A stretch of DNA of 64,000 nucleotides from Streptococcus ilei (GCF_000479335.1 NC_022584.1:62001-126000), one strand, 5' to 3'; counted from the stretch's first letter, positions 34,761 to 43,104 are shown. Notes: a model not told the origin generated them from the sequence alone. Program-made: numbers and translations.

Positions 34761-35324
34761 ATGATGCTTAATTTGTTGAAGGAATTCGTAGAAGTCTATC
34801 ATAGAAACAAGGGCTTGGGAGAGTTAGAATTTACCAGTGAAAGTCTCTATGTCGAAAAGCCAGATTTGTCTGGTCAATTGAAAGAGTTCTACCAGCATTT
34901 AGACTTTGATGAAGAAGCTTATTTTAGAGGAGCTCCCTATGATCTTGCTCTAATTCCTCTCCCTCTATGTGAAGCTGCATCAGAAGGATGGCAGGATCCT
35001 AGCTGGAAAGAGAGTTATGTGGTTTTTGCTCACATGATGGGGGATGAAGTTATCTTTTGTGACCTCGAGAATAATCTCAGTCCAGTCTATGGGAGAATCC
35101 CAGGAGATTCTAAGCTCTATGCTCTCAGTCCTTCTCTCTCTACTTTCTTAACTACTTATATGCTGATGAAAAAGCTAGAAATCACCCAGTTTGAGAACAA
35201 TATTTATATTGATGAGGATTTATTGGACTATAAAGAGGGCTTCTTGGAGGAGATTATGGCTATTATTAACGAGCATATTCCTAAAGACTATCAAAAGGAT
35301 TTTATAGACTTTATGATGGGCTGA
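34761..35324 (+). CDS. SUKH/SMI1-like immunity protein, paralog 1
   Basis: A 187-residue protein with LKEFYQHLDF near 38, a long middle, then EVIFCDLENNLSPVYGRIPGD and LSPSLSTFLTTYM. The order FCD..SPVY..PGD..LS.SL..FL is shared with the protein at 40473, so the two are paralogs separated by some 5 kb. The strand-helix plan is that of SMI1/KNR4 proteins. GAGGAG precedes the start. Confidence 0.6.
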   Translation: MMLNLLKEFVEVYHRNKGLGELEFTSESLYVEKPDLSGQLKEFYQHLDFDEEAYFRGAPYDLALIPLPLCEAASEGWQDPSWKESYVVFAHMMGDEVIFCDLENNLSPVYGRIPGDSKLYALSPSLSTFLTTYMLMKKLEITQFENNIYIDEDLLDYKEGFLEEIMAIINEHIPKDYQKDFIDFMMG

Positions 35325-35361
35325 TGATAAAAACCGGAGAATGAGAAAAGTAGGAGGAAAC

Positions 35362-35760
35362 ATGACTCATACGAATCTAGCAAAAGAAACCTTACTCCAG
35401 TTTATGCAGGCTATGTATTCTTGGGAGAAAAAGGCCACTAGGAGCCTAAGAAACCAAGCCTATAAAGATATGTTGAAGGATGAATTAGCTACTATTTTTG
35501 ATCAGTTTTGTATATCTAAAAAAACACTCAGAGAAAGGGAAGTATCTTTATCTGTCCGGTTTCCGTTTGACTATAAATTAGAAACACATCCCATCGTTGA
35601 TGAAGAGCATGACGGGAATCAAGCTTATTTCTACATCAAGGAGAATCGTTCTGGTATAGAAACCCTCTATCGTATTCATATGGTGTTTCAAAAGGGGAAA
35701 TGGTGGATTGATAAGAAAGAATGGCTTGATAATAGGAAGTGGGTTAATTCTTTTTTGTGA
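35362..35760 (+). CDS. NTF2-fold-like immunity protein
   Basis: A 132-residue protein: N-terminal helices (LAKETLLQFMQAMYSWEKKA), then strands ending ETLYRIHMVFQKGKWWIDKKEW. The helical start and the long final strands with GKWWIDK are typical of NTF2-fold immunity proteins. I start at 35362 (MTHTNLAKE), four bases after AGGAGG, not at 35341. A short look-alike of its 3' end occurs at 39395-39424. Confidence 0.6.
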   Translation: MTHTNLAKETLLQFMQAMYSWEKKATRSLRNQAYKDMLKDELATIFDQFCISKKTLREREVSLSVRFPFDYKLETHPIVDEEHDGNQAYFYIKENRSGIETLYRIHMVFQKGKWWIDKKEWLDNRKWVNSFL

Positions 35761-35848
35761 TATACATGGATAATGTAGGAAGCCGGGGAGAGATGAACTT
35801 CAAAAACACCGGTAGTTGAGAGTAAGAAATGAAATTTTAGAGGTCAAT

Positions 35849-36778
35849 ATGAATAAAACACTTTCAAATCAAAAAAGAAAATTAACAAGCATTAGAAATC
35901 AAGTACTGAAGGCAAGAGATTTTGCTCTTGAAAAAGAACAGTTTTCTGTGACAGAGGCTGTTTTAAAAGCATTAGAAGCTGGTCAAAAAAGCCTTGAGAT
36001 CAATTGGGAGGAAAAGGGAAAAACTGAAACCTACACCTATAAACATGTGCGAATGATTCATGTTATTCGATCATATACTTTGGTTGCTGAATTTATAGAA
36101 AACAAAACATCAGAAACCTATCAATCTTTACTAAACGGCTGTTTTTGTTCTGTAATGGGTGATATGGCTTCTGCTAAATATTTAGCTAAAGGTGGCTCAA
36201 ACTTTGATACAGATATTTGTTTGAATATCTTATTTGCCCTTGCCTATTTAGATGATGCTTATGTAGAGTTTTTAATTGATAAATTAGTCTATTTTAAAGA
36301 AGCTCAAGTTGAAAAAGGGAAGCAACCTATTTTCTTTTCATCCAGTAGTTTATTGCCTTTAGTCGTTTTTCTTTATGGAAATGGAGAGCATAATCGACTT
36401 GCTAGCCTACTGGAGAATGCTTATGATCCTAAATATAAACCATTGGACTCGAACCCTTATCATAATGTGAATGATGCCTATAAACAGGTTATGGAAACTA
36501 TTTTTTCAGAAGATGTTGATGTTTTTAGAGAAACAATTTTATCCATGTGTGATTATCATTTAGCGAACACCAAAGATAGTCATTTAGTAGACTTCAATAC
36601 CTTACTATGGCAGTATTTCCCAATTGAAATCTTAGTTTTACTAAAAGAACGTCAGAAAAGAGGCCTCCCAATCGACGGTCTTAGCCATCCCTTGCTTGAT
36701 GACTTTTTACCCTATTTCATGGATGACTTTCAGATATCCGAGCAAAATAAGATGATACTTGGAACAATCTTAGAGTAG
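35849..36778 (+). CDS. Helical protein of the immunity cluster (309 aa), Imm49-like at best
   Basis: A 309-residue, mainly helical soluble protein. It starts MNKTLSNQKRKLTSIRNQVL, followed by ARDFALEKEQFSVTEAVLKALEAGQKSLEI; later GDMASAKYLAKGG and helices to the end. Size and all-helical make-up recall Imm49, but I cannot confirm this. ATG 35849 has GAGG five bases ahead. A broken copy of its first 55 or so codons lies just downstream. Confidence 0.55.
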   Translation: MNKTLSNQKRKLTSIRNQVLKARDFALEKEQFSVTEAVLKALEAGQKSLEINWEEKGKTETYTYKHVRMIHVIRSYTLVAEFIENKTSETYQSLLNGCFCSVMGDMASAKYLAKGGSNFDTDICLNILFALAYLDDAYVEFLIDKLVYFKEAQVEKGKQPIFFSSSSLLPLVVFLYGNGEHNRLASLLENAYDPKYKPLDSNPYHNVNDAYKQVMETIFSEDVDVFRETILSMCDYHLANTKDSHLVDFNTLLWQYFPIEILVLLKERQKRGLPIDGLSHPLLDDFLPYFMDDFQISEQNKMILGTILE

Positions 36779-36805
36779 CAATGTAGAATACATGGAGAAG
36801 TCAAT

Positions 36806-36990
36806 AGGAACAAAAGAATTTCAAATAAAAAAAGTAAACGAACAGCAATCAGCAAATACTAAAAGCCAGAGATTTTGCTCTTGATAATGAACAGCTTTCT
36901 GTAACAGAGGCTGCTTTAGATGCATTAAAAGCTGGTAAAAAGTATAGAAGTTACTGATAGGGGCAATGGTAAAACCAAAATCTAGAATTA
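36806..36990 (+). pseudogene. Truncated duplicate of the 35849 gene
   Basis: The DNA repeats the 5' part of the preceding gene (35849 on): AAGCCAGAGATTTTGCTCTT, GAACAGCTTTCTGTAACAGAGG and GCATTAAAAGCTGGT match AAGGCAAGAGATTTTGCTC, GAACAGTTTTCTGTGACAGA and GCATTAGAAGCTGGT in order. Frameshifts and stops break it, and the match fades after about 180 bases. It is a decayed partial gene copy. Confidence 0.8.
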
Positions 36991-37025
36991 TTAATTGTAA
37001 AGGTAGATTAAGCTAGGAGAAAACG

Positions 37026-37718
37026 ATGAATTATTATTTTATAATGGATGATAAATCCAATAAGACTTTTAATTTTGATGTTGAATATGGGCGAGTTGAT
37101 TTTGAAATACAAAAAAAACCTTACGAAGAAGAATGGACTAAACCAATAGATTATATTTACAATCCAAATTGTCCTGATGTGATCTATTATAATTTTGTGA
37201 ATAAAAAACAATACATAAATAAAATAAATTTTGATTATGATTATTATTGGTATTCCCATGGTTTTATCCTTTCTAAAAAGTTAGCAACCATTTTTAAACA
37301 ATTCAAGATTCAAGGTCATGTTTGGAAAAAGCTTAAATTTACAGTGAATGGCGATGTCATGGAATCTCCTGACTTTTATCTATTAAAATTTAATACCTAT
37401 ACCAAAGATAATCCTGCTCCTGATTTTATTGATTATGAGAAAACAGAATCATTACCTTCTAAAACGATGTATACAGTTTCAAGAAAACTGGTCTTAAAAG
37501 AGGATGTTGACTATGATATTTTTAAGCCTGGAAGGGTTGAATTACTTGCAGCGGCTGGCTTTGTCGTTACGGAGGAAGTAAAAGAAGCCATCGAAACGAA
37601 TCACTGTGGTCGAGGCATTCGTTTTTTACCGATTGAAACAGCTCAAGAAGAATATTGTAAGAATAGTTTTAAGGATTTTACTAGTTTATTAAAAAGAGCA
37701 AAGCCTAAATTACCCTAA
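37026..37718 (+). CDS. Imm11/Imm43-like immunity protein (tentative)
   Basis: A 230-residue protein of low-GC, Tyr/Asn-rich make-up: YYFIMDDKSNKTFNF at the start, SHGFILSKKLATIFKQFKI in the middle (the 'L.S..L..IL..' turn seen in DUF1629-type immunities), and GRGIRFLPI near the end. The base composition is visibly richer in A/T than flanking core genes, suggesting transfer. AGGAG precedes the ATG. Confidence 0.5.
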   Translation: MNYYFIMDDKSNKTFNFDVEYGRVDFEIQKKPYEEEWTKPIDYIYNPNCPDVIYYNFVNKKQYINKINFDYDYYWYSHGFILSKKLATIFKQFKIQGHVWKKLKFTVNGDVMESPDFYLLKFNTYTKDNPAPDFIDYEKTESLPSKTMYTVSRKLVLKEDVDYDIFKPGRVELLAAAGFVVTEEVKEAIETNHCGRGIRFLPIETAQEEYCKNSFKDFTSLLKRAKPKLP

Positions 37719-37818
37719 CATTAAGTATTCCTTTAAAAAATAAGACTCTAGTCTACATCATTCGAGATTTCAGGCAGAAAATATCAGAAGAAAATGCTTC
37801 TAAAAGGAGAGATAAGAT

Positions 37819-38139
37819 ATGAAGAAAACATACTTTGTTTATCAAGATAGTGGAGCGATAGAAAGGCAAAGTGACGGAGTTGAGTTCTGTAAAATACCGG
37901 AGTTTTGTGATGATCAGATCTATTTTTATTGCGATGAATATATGCTTTTTTGGACCTCCATTGAGGATGTAGGTAACATGAATAAAGCTAGGGATTTTGA
38001 ATTAAAAGATAACATAGTACCAGCAACGCTAGAAGAGATTAGTGATGAAGGATTGATTGGCTACATAGATACAGTGAAACAATACAATATTGAGAATGGA
38101 AAAGTTGTAGGAATGATCTATATCCATTTAGACTCCTAG
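37819..38139 (+). CDS. Hypothetical protein of the immunity cluster (106 aa)
   Basis: A 106-residue acidic beta-rich protein (KKTYFVYQDSGAIE, IYFYCDEYMLFWTS, VGMIYIHLDS). Unknown family. The leader TTCTAAAAGGAGAGATAAGA directly before the ATG is almost the same as the leader of the gene at 39439, a sign of shared origin of the gene-start modules. Confidence 0.5.
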   Translation: MKKTYFVYQDSGAIERQSDGVEFCKIPEFCDDQIYFYCDEYMLFWTSIEDVGNMNKARDFELKDNIVPATLEEISDEGLIGYIDTVKQYNIENGKVVGMIYIHLDS

Positions 38140-38189
38140 TAAACTGTAACGAACAACTCTTAACATCCTATGAAAGAGCAGGTAATGAA

Positions 38190-38735
38190 ATGAAAGAGGC
38201 CAAAGAACTCTTCGTAAAAAATGGCTTTTCGCGACTAAAGCGAACCAATAACTATTATAAAATCAATCATGATTTTTACACGGTGATCTATTTTCAACGA
38301 AAATCAGATGGGACTGCCTATTTCGTTAATATTGGCATTCATCCCCTCTTTCTGGACTCGGGACTGTTAGAAGAAGTGGATTGTGCTCTAAGGACTCGAT
38401 TAGGTTCTATCGATAATAGAAATGGCATGGATCAAGCTGAATTGGAAAATGCTGTCCAAGAGGCCATCGATTTTACTACTCAGTATTCATCGTATCCTAC
38501 CGTATTTTCAAGCATAAATCCCGAGAAGGATCTTGAGAAGGATGGGTTGCTAAAAGAATTCTCTATCACCAAAGTGAACTTATGCAGATTGTATGTTGAG
38601 TATTATGATACCATCGATTCTGAGAAGGTAGCTTTAGATTTTGCAAACTATGGCTTATCCATTACACCTAAGATTGCCTCTGTACCTAAAAACTTCTTTA
38701 AAACCTATATTCGTTCGGGAGAAGTTTTAAAATAA
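38190..38735 (+). CDS. DUF4304-like protein
   Basis: A 181-residue protein whose start, AKELFVKNGFSRLKRTNNYYKINHD..., followed by VIYFQRKSDGTAYFVNIGIHP, is the DUF4304 pattern (LK..GF.k....y.....v...qks.....f.iN.GI). DUF4304 proteins are frequent next to toxin-immunity genes; function unproven. The ribosome site is weak (GAGCAGG). Confidence 0.7.
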   Translation: MKEAKELFVKNGFSRLKRTNNYYKINHDFYTVIYFQRKSDGTAYFVNIGIHPLFLDSGLLEEVDCALRTRLGSIDNRNGMDQAELENAVQEAIDFTTQYSSYPTVFSSINPEKDLEKDGLLKEFSITKVNLCRLYVEYYDTIDSEKVALDFANYGLSITPKIASVPKNFFKTYIRSGEVLK

Positions 38736-38843
38736 TATTACCAGTAATTTGAGATTAGGAAGGGATGATGGTCAAAGGGGAGAGTTTCTCAATAAAGTAA
38801 GTAATAGTCAAGAATGCTAGTCTAAACCTGTTCAGTAAAGGAT

Positions 38844-39230
38844 GTGTCGCAAAAATTGGGGGAAAAGTTGAAAAGTAGAGATAATTTTCATAGACACTAT
38901 TTAGTATTGTGGAACCTAATGATGTCCATAGAAAGTAATGTTGTAACCAGTGAAGAGGCTGAGTTTCTATATCCTTTTGATATGAGTAAAAAGGAAGATG
39001 TCCTTAAAGTATTTGATGCATTTGTGAAAGAGGATTTCTTGAGCCTAGAAGAAGAGAAGCAGAAGCAAGTGCTTGAGACCATTGAGGATGTTATACGGGC
39101 TGGAGATAAAGTGGTTGAGCATTTTTTTGAATATGAATTTGGTTTTGCTTCAAAAGAGCCAAGAAATAAAGTTGCCTTTCTAGAATTGGTTAAGGATATA
39201 TTAGTCTCTTATTTGTCCATCTCAGACTAG
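38844..39230 (+). CDS. Hypothetical helical protein of the immunity cluster (up to 128 aa)
   Basis: A helical acidic protein (YLVLWNLMMSIESNVVTSEEAEF, SKKEDVLKVFDAFVKEDF, VEHFFEYEFGF). The only upstream start is GTG 38844, which sits one base after AAAGGA, too close to be ideal; a TTG near 38867 follows GGGGGAAAA and is an alternative. Family unknown. Confidence 0.5.
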   Translation: MSQKLGEKLKSRDNFHRHYLVLWNLMMSIESNVVTSEEAEFLYPFDMSKKEDVLKVFDAFVKEDFLSLEEEKQKQVLETIEDVIRAGDKVVEHFFEYEFGFASKEPRNKVAFLELVKDILVSYLSISD

Positions 39231-39438
39231 TCATCTATTTTCCTTTGAATTTTAAGAATGAAATTTATGGACTTCGAGGTCGCGTATTTTAAGAGTAGTT
39301 GACAGCCTCAACCCAAGACTTAGCTGAGTGAGGATGATCTATTTAAGGTTTATAATCCTCACATGGGAAGAGTACTTACGCAAAATAGCGGATAGGCAAG
39401 AAAGAATGGTTTGATGATTCTAAAAGGAGAAATAAGAA
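39231..39438 (+). other. Gene-free spacer with a possible gene remnant
   Basis: No intact gene. Bases 39395-39424 (AAGAAAGAATGG then TTTGATGATTCT) resemble the end of the NTF2-like gene around 35715-35745 (AAGAAAGAATGG then CTTGATAATAGG), which would encode KKEWFDDSK versus KKEWLDNRK. The rest shows no recognisable signal apart from the next ribosome site. Confidence 0.35.
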
Positions 39439-39798
39439 ATGAAAAATTATCTAATGGACGAAAAGATATTCCAGTATCCTGAATCGTTTAAAAAATTGAT
39501 CGAACTTAATTTAGTTGATTTTGATATTTGGTATCTGTTAGATTCAGAATGGGCCCTGTCTTTGTATGAGGGATTGCAGGAAAGGTACCCAACCAGAAAG
39601 TTGATTCCATTTGCTAAAAGAGGAGATTGTGATGATACAGCTTGTTTTGAAATAGGAAAGGGCAATAAGGTCCAACTCATCCATGATTTTGCTACCGAAG
39701 GATGGGAGCAACGAAAAGAGTTTAACGATTTTTGGGAATGGGTGGAATATGCGGTAAAATGCATGATAGAGTATAACAAAGAGGATGGGATTGAATAA
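39439..39798 (+). CDS. SMI1/KNR4-like immunity protein (119 aa)
   Basis: A 119-residue protein with RKLIPFAKRGDCDDTACFEIGKG, VQLIHDFATEGWEQRKEF and FWEWVEYAVKCMIEY. The order 'PFA.R.D.DD.ACF ... IHDFA..GWEQR..F..FW.W' is typical of small SUKH-type proteins found beside toxin systems. AAAGGAG precedes ATG. Confidence 0.65.
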   Translation: MKNYLMDEKIFQYPESFKKLIELNLVDFDIWYLLDSEWALSLYEGLQERYPTRKLIPFAKRGDCDDTACFEIGKGNKVQLIHDFATEGWEQRKEFNDFWEWVEYAVKCMIEYNKEDGIE

Positions 39799-39862
39799 TC
39801 GTAATCTCTTTTCTAGGGACGAAGGAACTCGTCTCTAATGATTTACAAGGCAAGGAGAACAA

Positions 39863-40450
39863 ATGGAAATGATCCCCCAATTATTAAATGAGATTGAAAA
39901 ATGTCTCCAACAGTTAGATCATCCTTGTTTAGACCATCTTAATTCGGGAATATCTTCTCAAAAAATTCAAGAATTGTTTGAGGAAATCCCATTGCAGCCA
40001 ACTCAGGACTTGCGTGCCCTTTATACTTGGAGAAACGGATCAAAAGATTGTGAGGGAATCACACTCGGTGAGCTGGCATTTTTTCCTGGTTTCTATTTGA
40101 TGTCTCTGGAAGAAAGTATCCAGACCTATCAGGAGTTGAGGAAGACTTCTACTTGGAATCAATGCTGGTTTCCAATTTTTGCCAGCGGAGGGGGAGATTT
40201 TTATGCCATGAATCTAGCTTCAGAAGCTCAGGGGCATATACTTGGTTTCTACGTGTATGAAGAGGATCCTCAGGTAGAATACCAGTCATTAGAATCTATG
40301 CTCATAGCTCTTAAAAACTGTTTTGAACAAGGTATTATTTTCCGGAATGAACAAGGCTACTTGGATATGGATTATAGGAAGCATGCTGAGATAGCACATG
40401 AGTTAAATCCAGATCTGCAGATATGGCTGGAATTCTTAAAGGAGACGTAA
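39863..40450 (+). CDS. SMI1/KNR4 (SUKH-1) family protein
   Basis: A 195-residue protein with the SMI1/KNR4 core: LRALYTWRNGSKDCEG, FFPGFYLMSLEESIQTYQEL, CWFPIFASGGGDFYAMNL and SLESMLIALKNCFEQG. This is the clearest SUKH domain in the cluster. SUKH proteins act as immunity factors against diverse secreted nucleases and other toxins. AAGGAG precedes ATG. Confidence 0.82.
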   Translation: MEMIPQLLNEIEKCLQQLDHPCLDHLNSGISSQKIQELFEEIPLQPTQDLRALYTWRNGSKDCEGITLGELAFFPGFYLMSLEESIQTYQELRKTSTWNQCWFPIFASGGGDFYAMNLASEAQGHILGFYVYEEDPQVEYQSLESMLIALKNCFEQGIIFRNEQGYLDMDYRKHAEIAHELNPDLQIWLEFLKET

Positions 40451-40472
40451 GAGGAATGACCAAGGAGAAAAA

Positions 40473-41024
40473 ATGGCAGTAGTTACTGTATTAAAAAAGA
40501 TCATTAGACTCTATGAGGAAACAACGTTTATCCCCCAATCGGTGAGTTTTTCAGATACAAAATTAAGTACCCAGTCTTTCAATTTGACAGGAGAATTACT
40601 TGATTACTATCAACATATAGTGTTCAAAGAGGATTTATCTTTTGCCAATCAAAATTTTAATATCATTTTGTTGCCATTAGATTCTCCTACCAGGACAGTC
40701 GAATGTTGGGCCTTACAAGATGTTCTTCAGTTTAGTGAAGGGCAATACCAGATATTCGCTACTACAGATACAGACGATATTCTTTTCTGTGATATGCAAG
40801 ATGAAAGTTCTCCAGTTTACGCGGGCAGGCCTGGAGATCCTATTTTCTACAAACTCAGCGATAGTTTGACGGAGTTTTTGGAGTTCTATTTCGCTTTTTC
40901 AAATTTTTGGGGCCAAAGAGAAGATGTCCCTCTGGAGGAATTTATTGCTGGGACAGGTGACTTAATAGAGCACTACCTTTCCCCAGACGTCCAAGCGACA
41001 GCGAAAGAATTTCTATTAAGGTAA
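40473..41024 (+). CDS. SUKH/SMI1-like immunity protein, paralog 2
   Basis: A 183-residue paralog of the protein at 34761: LLDYYQHIVF, DILFCDMQDESSPVYAGRPGD and LSDSLTEFLEFYFAF line up with LKEFYQHLDF, EVIFCDLENNLSPVYGRIPGD and LSPSLSTFLTTYM. The parts in between differ greatly, as expected if toxin-binding surfaces diverge. AAGGAG precedes the ATG. Confidence 0.6.
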   Translation: MAVVTVLKKIIRLYEETTFIPQSVSFSDTKLSTQSFNLTGELLDYYQHIVFKEDLSFANQNFNIILLPLDSPTRTVECWALQDVLQFSEGQYQIFATTDTDDILFCDMQDESSPVYAGRPGDPIFYKLSDSLTEFLEFYFAFSNFWGQREDVPLEEFIAGTGDLIEHYLSPDVQATAKEFLLR

Positions 41025-41096
41025 GAGTGAGCTGAGATAGATTTGCAATTAAAGCCCTTCTCTATAACAAAAAATGAACTGGATAGGAGAAAAGAA

Positions 41097-41702
41097 ATGA
41101 ATGTTAAAGAACTAATTGAAGAGGTTGAAAATGATGTTGATTTAGCATCCTATATCAGTCTTGTACCCAAAAAGAATAAGAAGACCCAAGCTGTCTATCT
41201 CGAATCACTGAATCATCTGGCCTATTTACTTTATCTGGATGGTCAAGAGGAAACGGCTAAGGAATTATTAGATAGGATCATACAGGTTCCATTTGAAGGG
41301 AATTTTAACACCTGGACCTTTATTGATAGCTCTCTGGTTTTATTGGCTTATCTGGAAAGAGAGGTAGAAAATCAGGTATTCGTCTATAAAAAACTCCTTT
41401 TGTCTCCGTTAGAACAAGGGGAGGAATCAACTCAAAAAATTAGAAGGAGAGTTCATCAGAGATTTTTGAATGGCGATAGCCTGGAGCAAAAGCTTGCAAA
41501 AATCGAAAAGGCTCCAAGCCCTGAATCAGAAATGGAACGTCGTCTGCTATACTTGGCAGATTTGTTGAAGATTCACCTCTTTATTACTGAGTCAACTTGT
41601 GAAGAGATAGATATTCAGACAAAAATCGAAGAGAATATGGAGATACTAAAGAAGTATATCAAGGAGCATGAAATTTATAGCCTCTTTCCTTTTAAGGGAT
41701 AA
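41097..41702 (+). CDS. Helical protein of the immunity cluster (201 aa), DUF6707-like
   Basis: A 201-residue helical protein with a TPR-like pair (SLNHLAYLLYLDGQEETAKELLDRI) and a second helical half (ESEMERRLLYLADLLKIHLFI). It may belong to DUF6707, another family seen beside immunity genes; tentative. I start at 41097, behind AGGAG, not at 41043. Last gene of the cluster before the RUP-like element. Confidence 0.5.
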   Translation: MNVKELIEEVENDVDLASYISLVPKKNKKTQAVYLESLNHLAYLLYLDGQEETAKELLDRIIQVPFEGNFNTWTFIDSSLVLLAYLEREVENQVFVYKKLLLSPLEQGEESTQKIRRRVHQRFLNGDSLEQKLAKIEKAPSPESEMERRLLYLADLLKIHLFITESTCEEIDIQTKIEENMEILKKYIKEHEIYSLFPFKG

Positions 41703-41728
41703 GGTGAGCTAGCAATCTTGGATTTTTA

Positions 41729-41831
41729 TACTCTTCGAAAATCAAATTCAAACCACGTCAGCTTCGCCTTGCCGTACTCAAGTACAGCCTGCGGCTAGCT
41801 TCCTAGTTTGCTCTTTGATTTTCATTGAGTA
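41729..41831 (-). repeat. RUP-like repeat element, 103 bp
   Basis: Bounded by TA on both sides with ends TACTC...GAAAATCAAA in inverted orientation (left TACTCTTCGAAAATCAAA; right, reversed, TACTCAATGAAAATCAAA). The interior, with GCTAGCCGCAGGCTGTACTT reversed, is as I recall the pneumococcal RUP, a roughly 107-bp element thought to be moved by IS630-Spn1 transposase with TA targets. No transposase is present here. Confidence 0.75.
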
Positions 41832-41847
41832 TTAGAAAGAGTAGAAA

Positions 41848-42327
41848 ATGGAAATCAAAAATCACTTTGGCGTCTATGGCGTTTGCTTTGAAAATGGAAA
41901 ATTACTCTGCATTGAGAAAACGAGAGGACCTTATCAGTATCGTTTTGATTTACCGGGTGGTAGTCAGGAACTCGGTGAGGGGTTGACAGAAACTCTCAAG
42001 AGAGAAGTTCAGGAAGAGACAGGATATGCGATAAGCTCTTATTCAAAACCTAGGATTTATGATGTGCTGGTTCAGGAAGAAGGGCAAGATTTCGCAGTAC
42101 ACCATATCATGGCCTTTTATGATATCGTCCTCGATTTCGAACGCTCTCAACAATCCCTTCCTCAGGAGCTTCTTGATGGAAGCAATGATTCAGCAAATGC
42201 AATTTGGCTTCCTCTTGAGCAGATGACCGAAGAAAATGCCTCGCCTTTAGTATTGAAGGCCAAGGCGGAGTTACGAGGATTTCCAGAATTAGAACGGACA
42301 AGCTATAAGAATTGGAAGGTAAAATAG
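41848..42327 (+). CDS. NUDIX hydrolase
   Basis: A 159-residue NUDIX protein with the full box GGSQELGEGLTETLKREVQEETGY at about residues 38-61. N-terminal FGVYGVCFENGKLLCIEK is the first strand pair. Substrate is unknown; small members clean damaged or signal nucleotides. It lies between the RUP-like element and a GNAT gene eight bases downstream. Confidence 0.85.
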   Translation: MEIKNHFGVYGVCFENGKLLCIEKTRGPYQYRFDLPGGSQELGEGLTETLKREVQEETGYAISSYSKPRIYDVLVQEEGQDFAVHHIMAFYDIVLDFERSQQSLPQELLDGSNDSANAIWLPLEQMTEENASPLVLKAKAELRGFPELERTSYKNWKVK

Positions 42328-42334
42328 AGGGATA

Positions 42335-43063
42335 ATGGAACTATTTAAAACATGGAAGAAATATATGGTTCTCTATGGTCTTAAATCTCAAATCGGGACT
42401 GTTTATCGAAACAGTGATAGGACAACGAGCTTTTATGATATTGGGAATTTTCTATACCTAGCAGGGGAGCTAAATTCTAGATTTTGGGAAGATTTTGTTA
42501 GGCAATATGGTCTAGATTATAGGATTATTATTTCAGAAAATACCAATTGGCAAGATTTTCTGCATCAGAAAGTGGAGCTAATTTCTTTTACTCGTTATTC
42601 TTTTAAAGATAAGGCAAATTTTCAAGTTGAATTTCTAAATAATCTAGTTAGTCAGTTAGAGGAAGATTACAATATTGTGCCTATTGATAATCATATTTAT
42701 GACAGCTTTTCTGAGGAAGAATGGTCACAAGATTTACAAGGGGATTTTGAATCCTATCAGGATTTTGCTTTAAAAGGTGGATTTGGCTTTGTGATTCTTA
42801 AAAATAAAGAACTGATTGCTGGGATTTCCTCAGGGTTAGTTTACCAAGGTGCAGTTGAAGTGGAAGTTGCAACTAGACCAAACGAACAAGGAAATGGATT
42901 TGCTAAAAAGCTTGGTGCTGCAATGATTCTAGAGAGTTTAAACAGAGATATGTTTCCACTTTGGGATGCTCATAACGAGGCTTCCAAAAAAGTAGCAGAA
43001 TTTTTAGGATATGAGTTAGTTGAACCTTATGAAGCTTTTGAACTAGAGGGAAGTGTCGTATAA
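42335..43063 (+). CDS. GNAT-family acetyltransferase
   Basis: A 242-residue protein whose C-terminal half is a GNAT domain: SSGLVYQGAVEVEVATRPNEQ gives beta4 and the acetyl-CoA loop (RPNEQGNGFAKKLG), then MFPLWDAHNEASKKVAEFLGYE, the usual end of the fold. The N-terminal half is typical of the GNAT_acetyltran group. It starts eight bases after the NUDIX gene. Substrate unknown. Confidence 0.85.
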   Translation: MELFKTWKKYMVLYGLKSQIGTVYRNSDRTTSFYDIGNFLYLAGELNSRFWEDFVRQYGLDYRIIISENTNWQDFLHQKVELISFTRYSFKDKANFQVEFLNNLVSQLEEDYNIVPIDNHIYDSFSEEEWSQDLQGDFESYQDFALKGGFGFVILKNKELIAGISSGLVYQGAVEVEVATRPNEQGNGFAKKLGAAMILESLNRDMFPLWDAHNEASKKVAEFLGYELVEPYEAFELEGSVV

Positions 43064-43104
43064 TGATATCTGATATTGTATCTTATAAGACGAGGTGAAT
43101 GGAC

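Noticed and set aside
30924..41702. Prophage or conjugative element
   Set aside because: No integrase, terminase, capsid, relaxase or attachment repeats; all members look like small soluble immunity-type proteins.
41729..41831. CRISPR array or BOX element
   Set aside because: One copy only with TA-bounded inverted ends and no repeated spacers; the ends match RUP rather than BOX.
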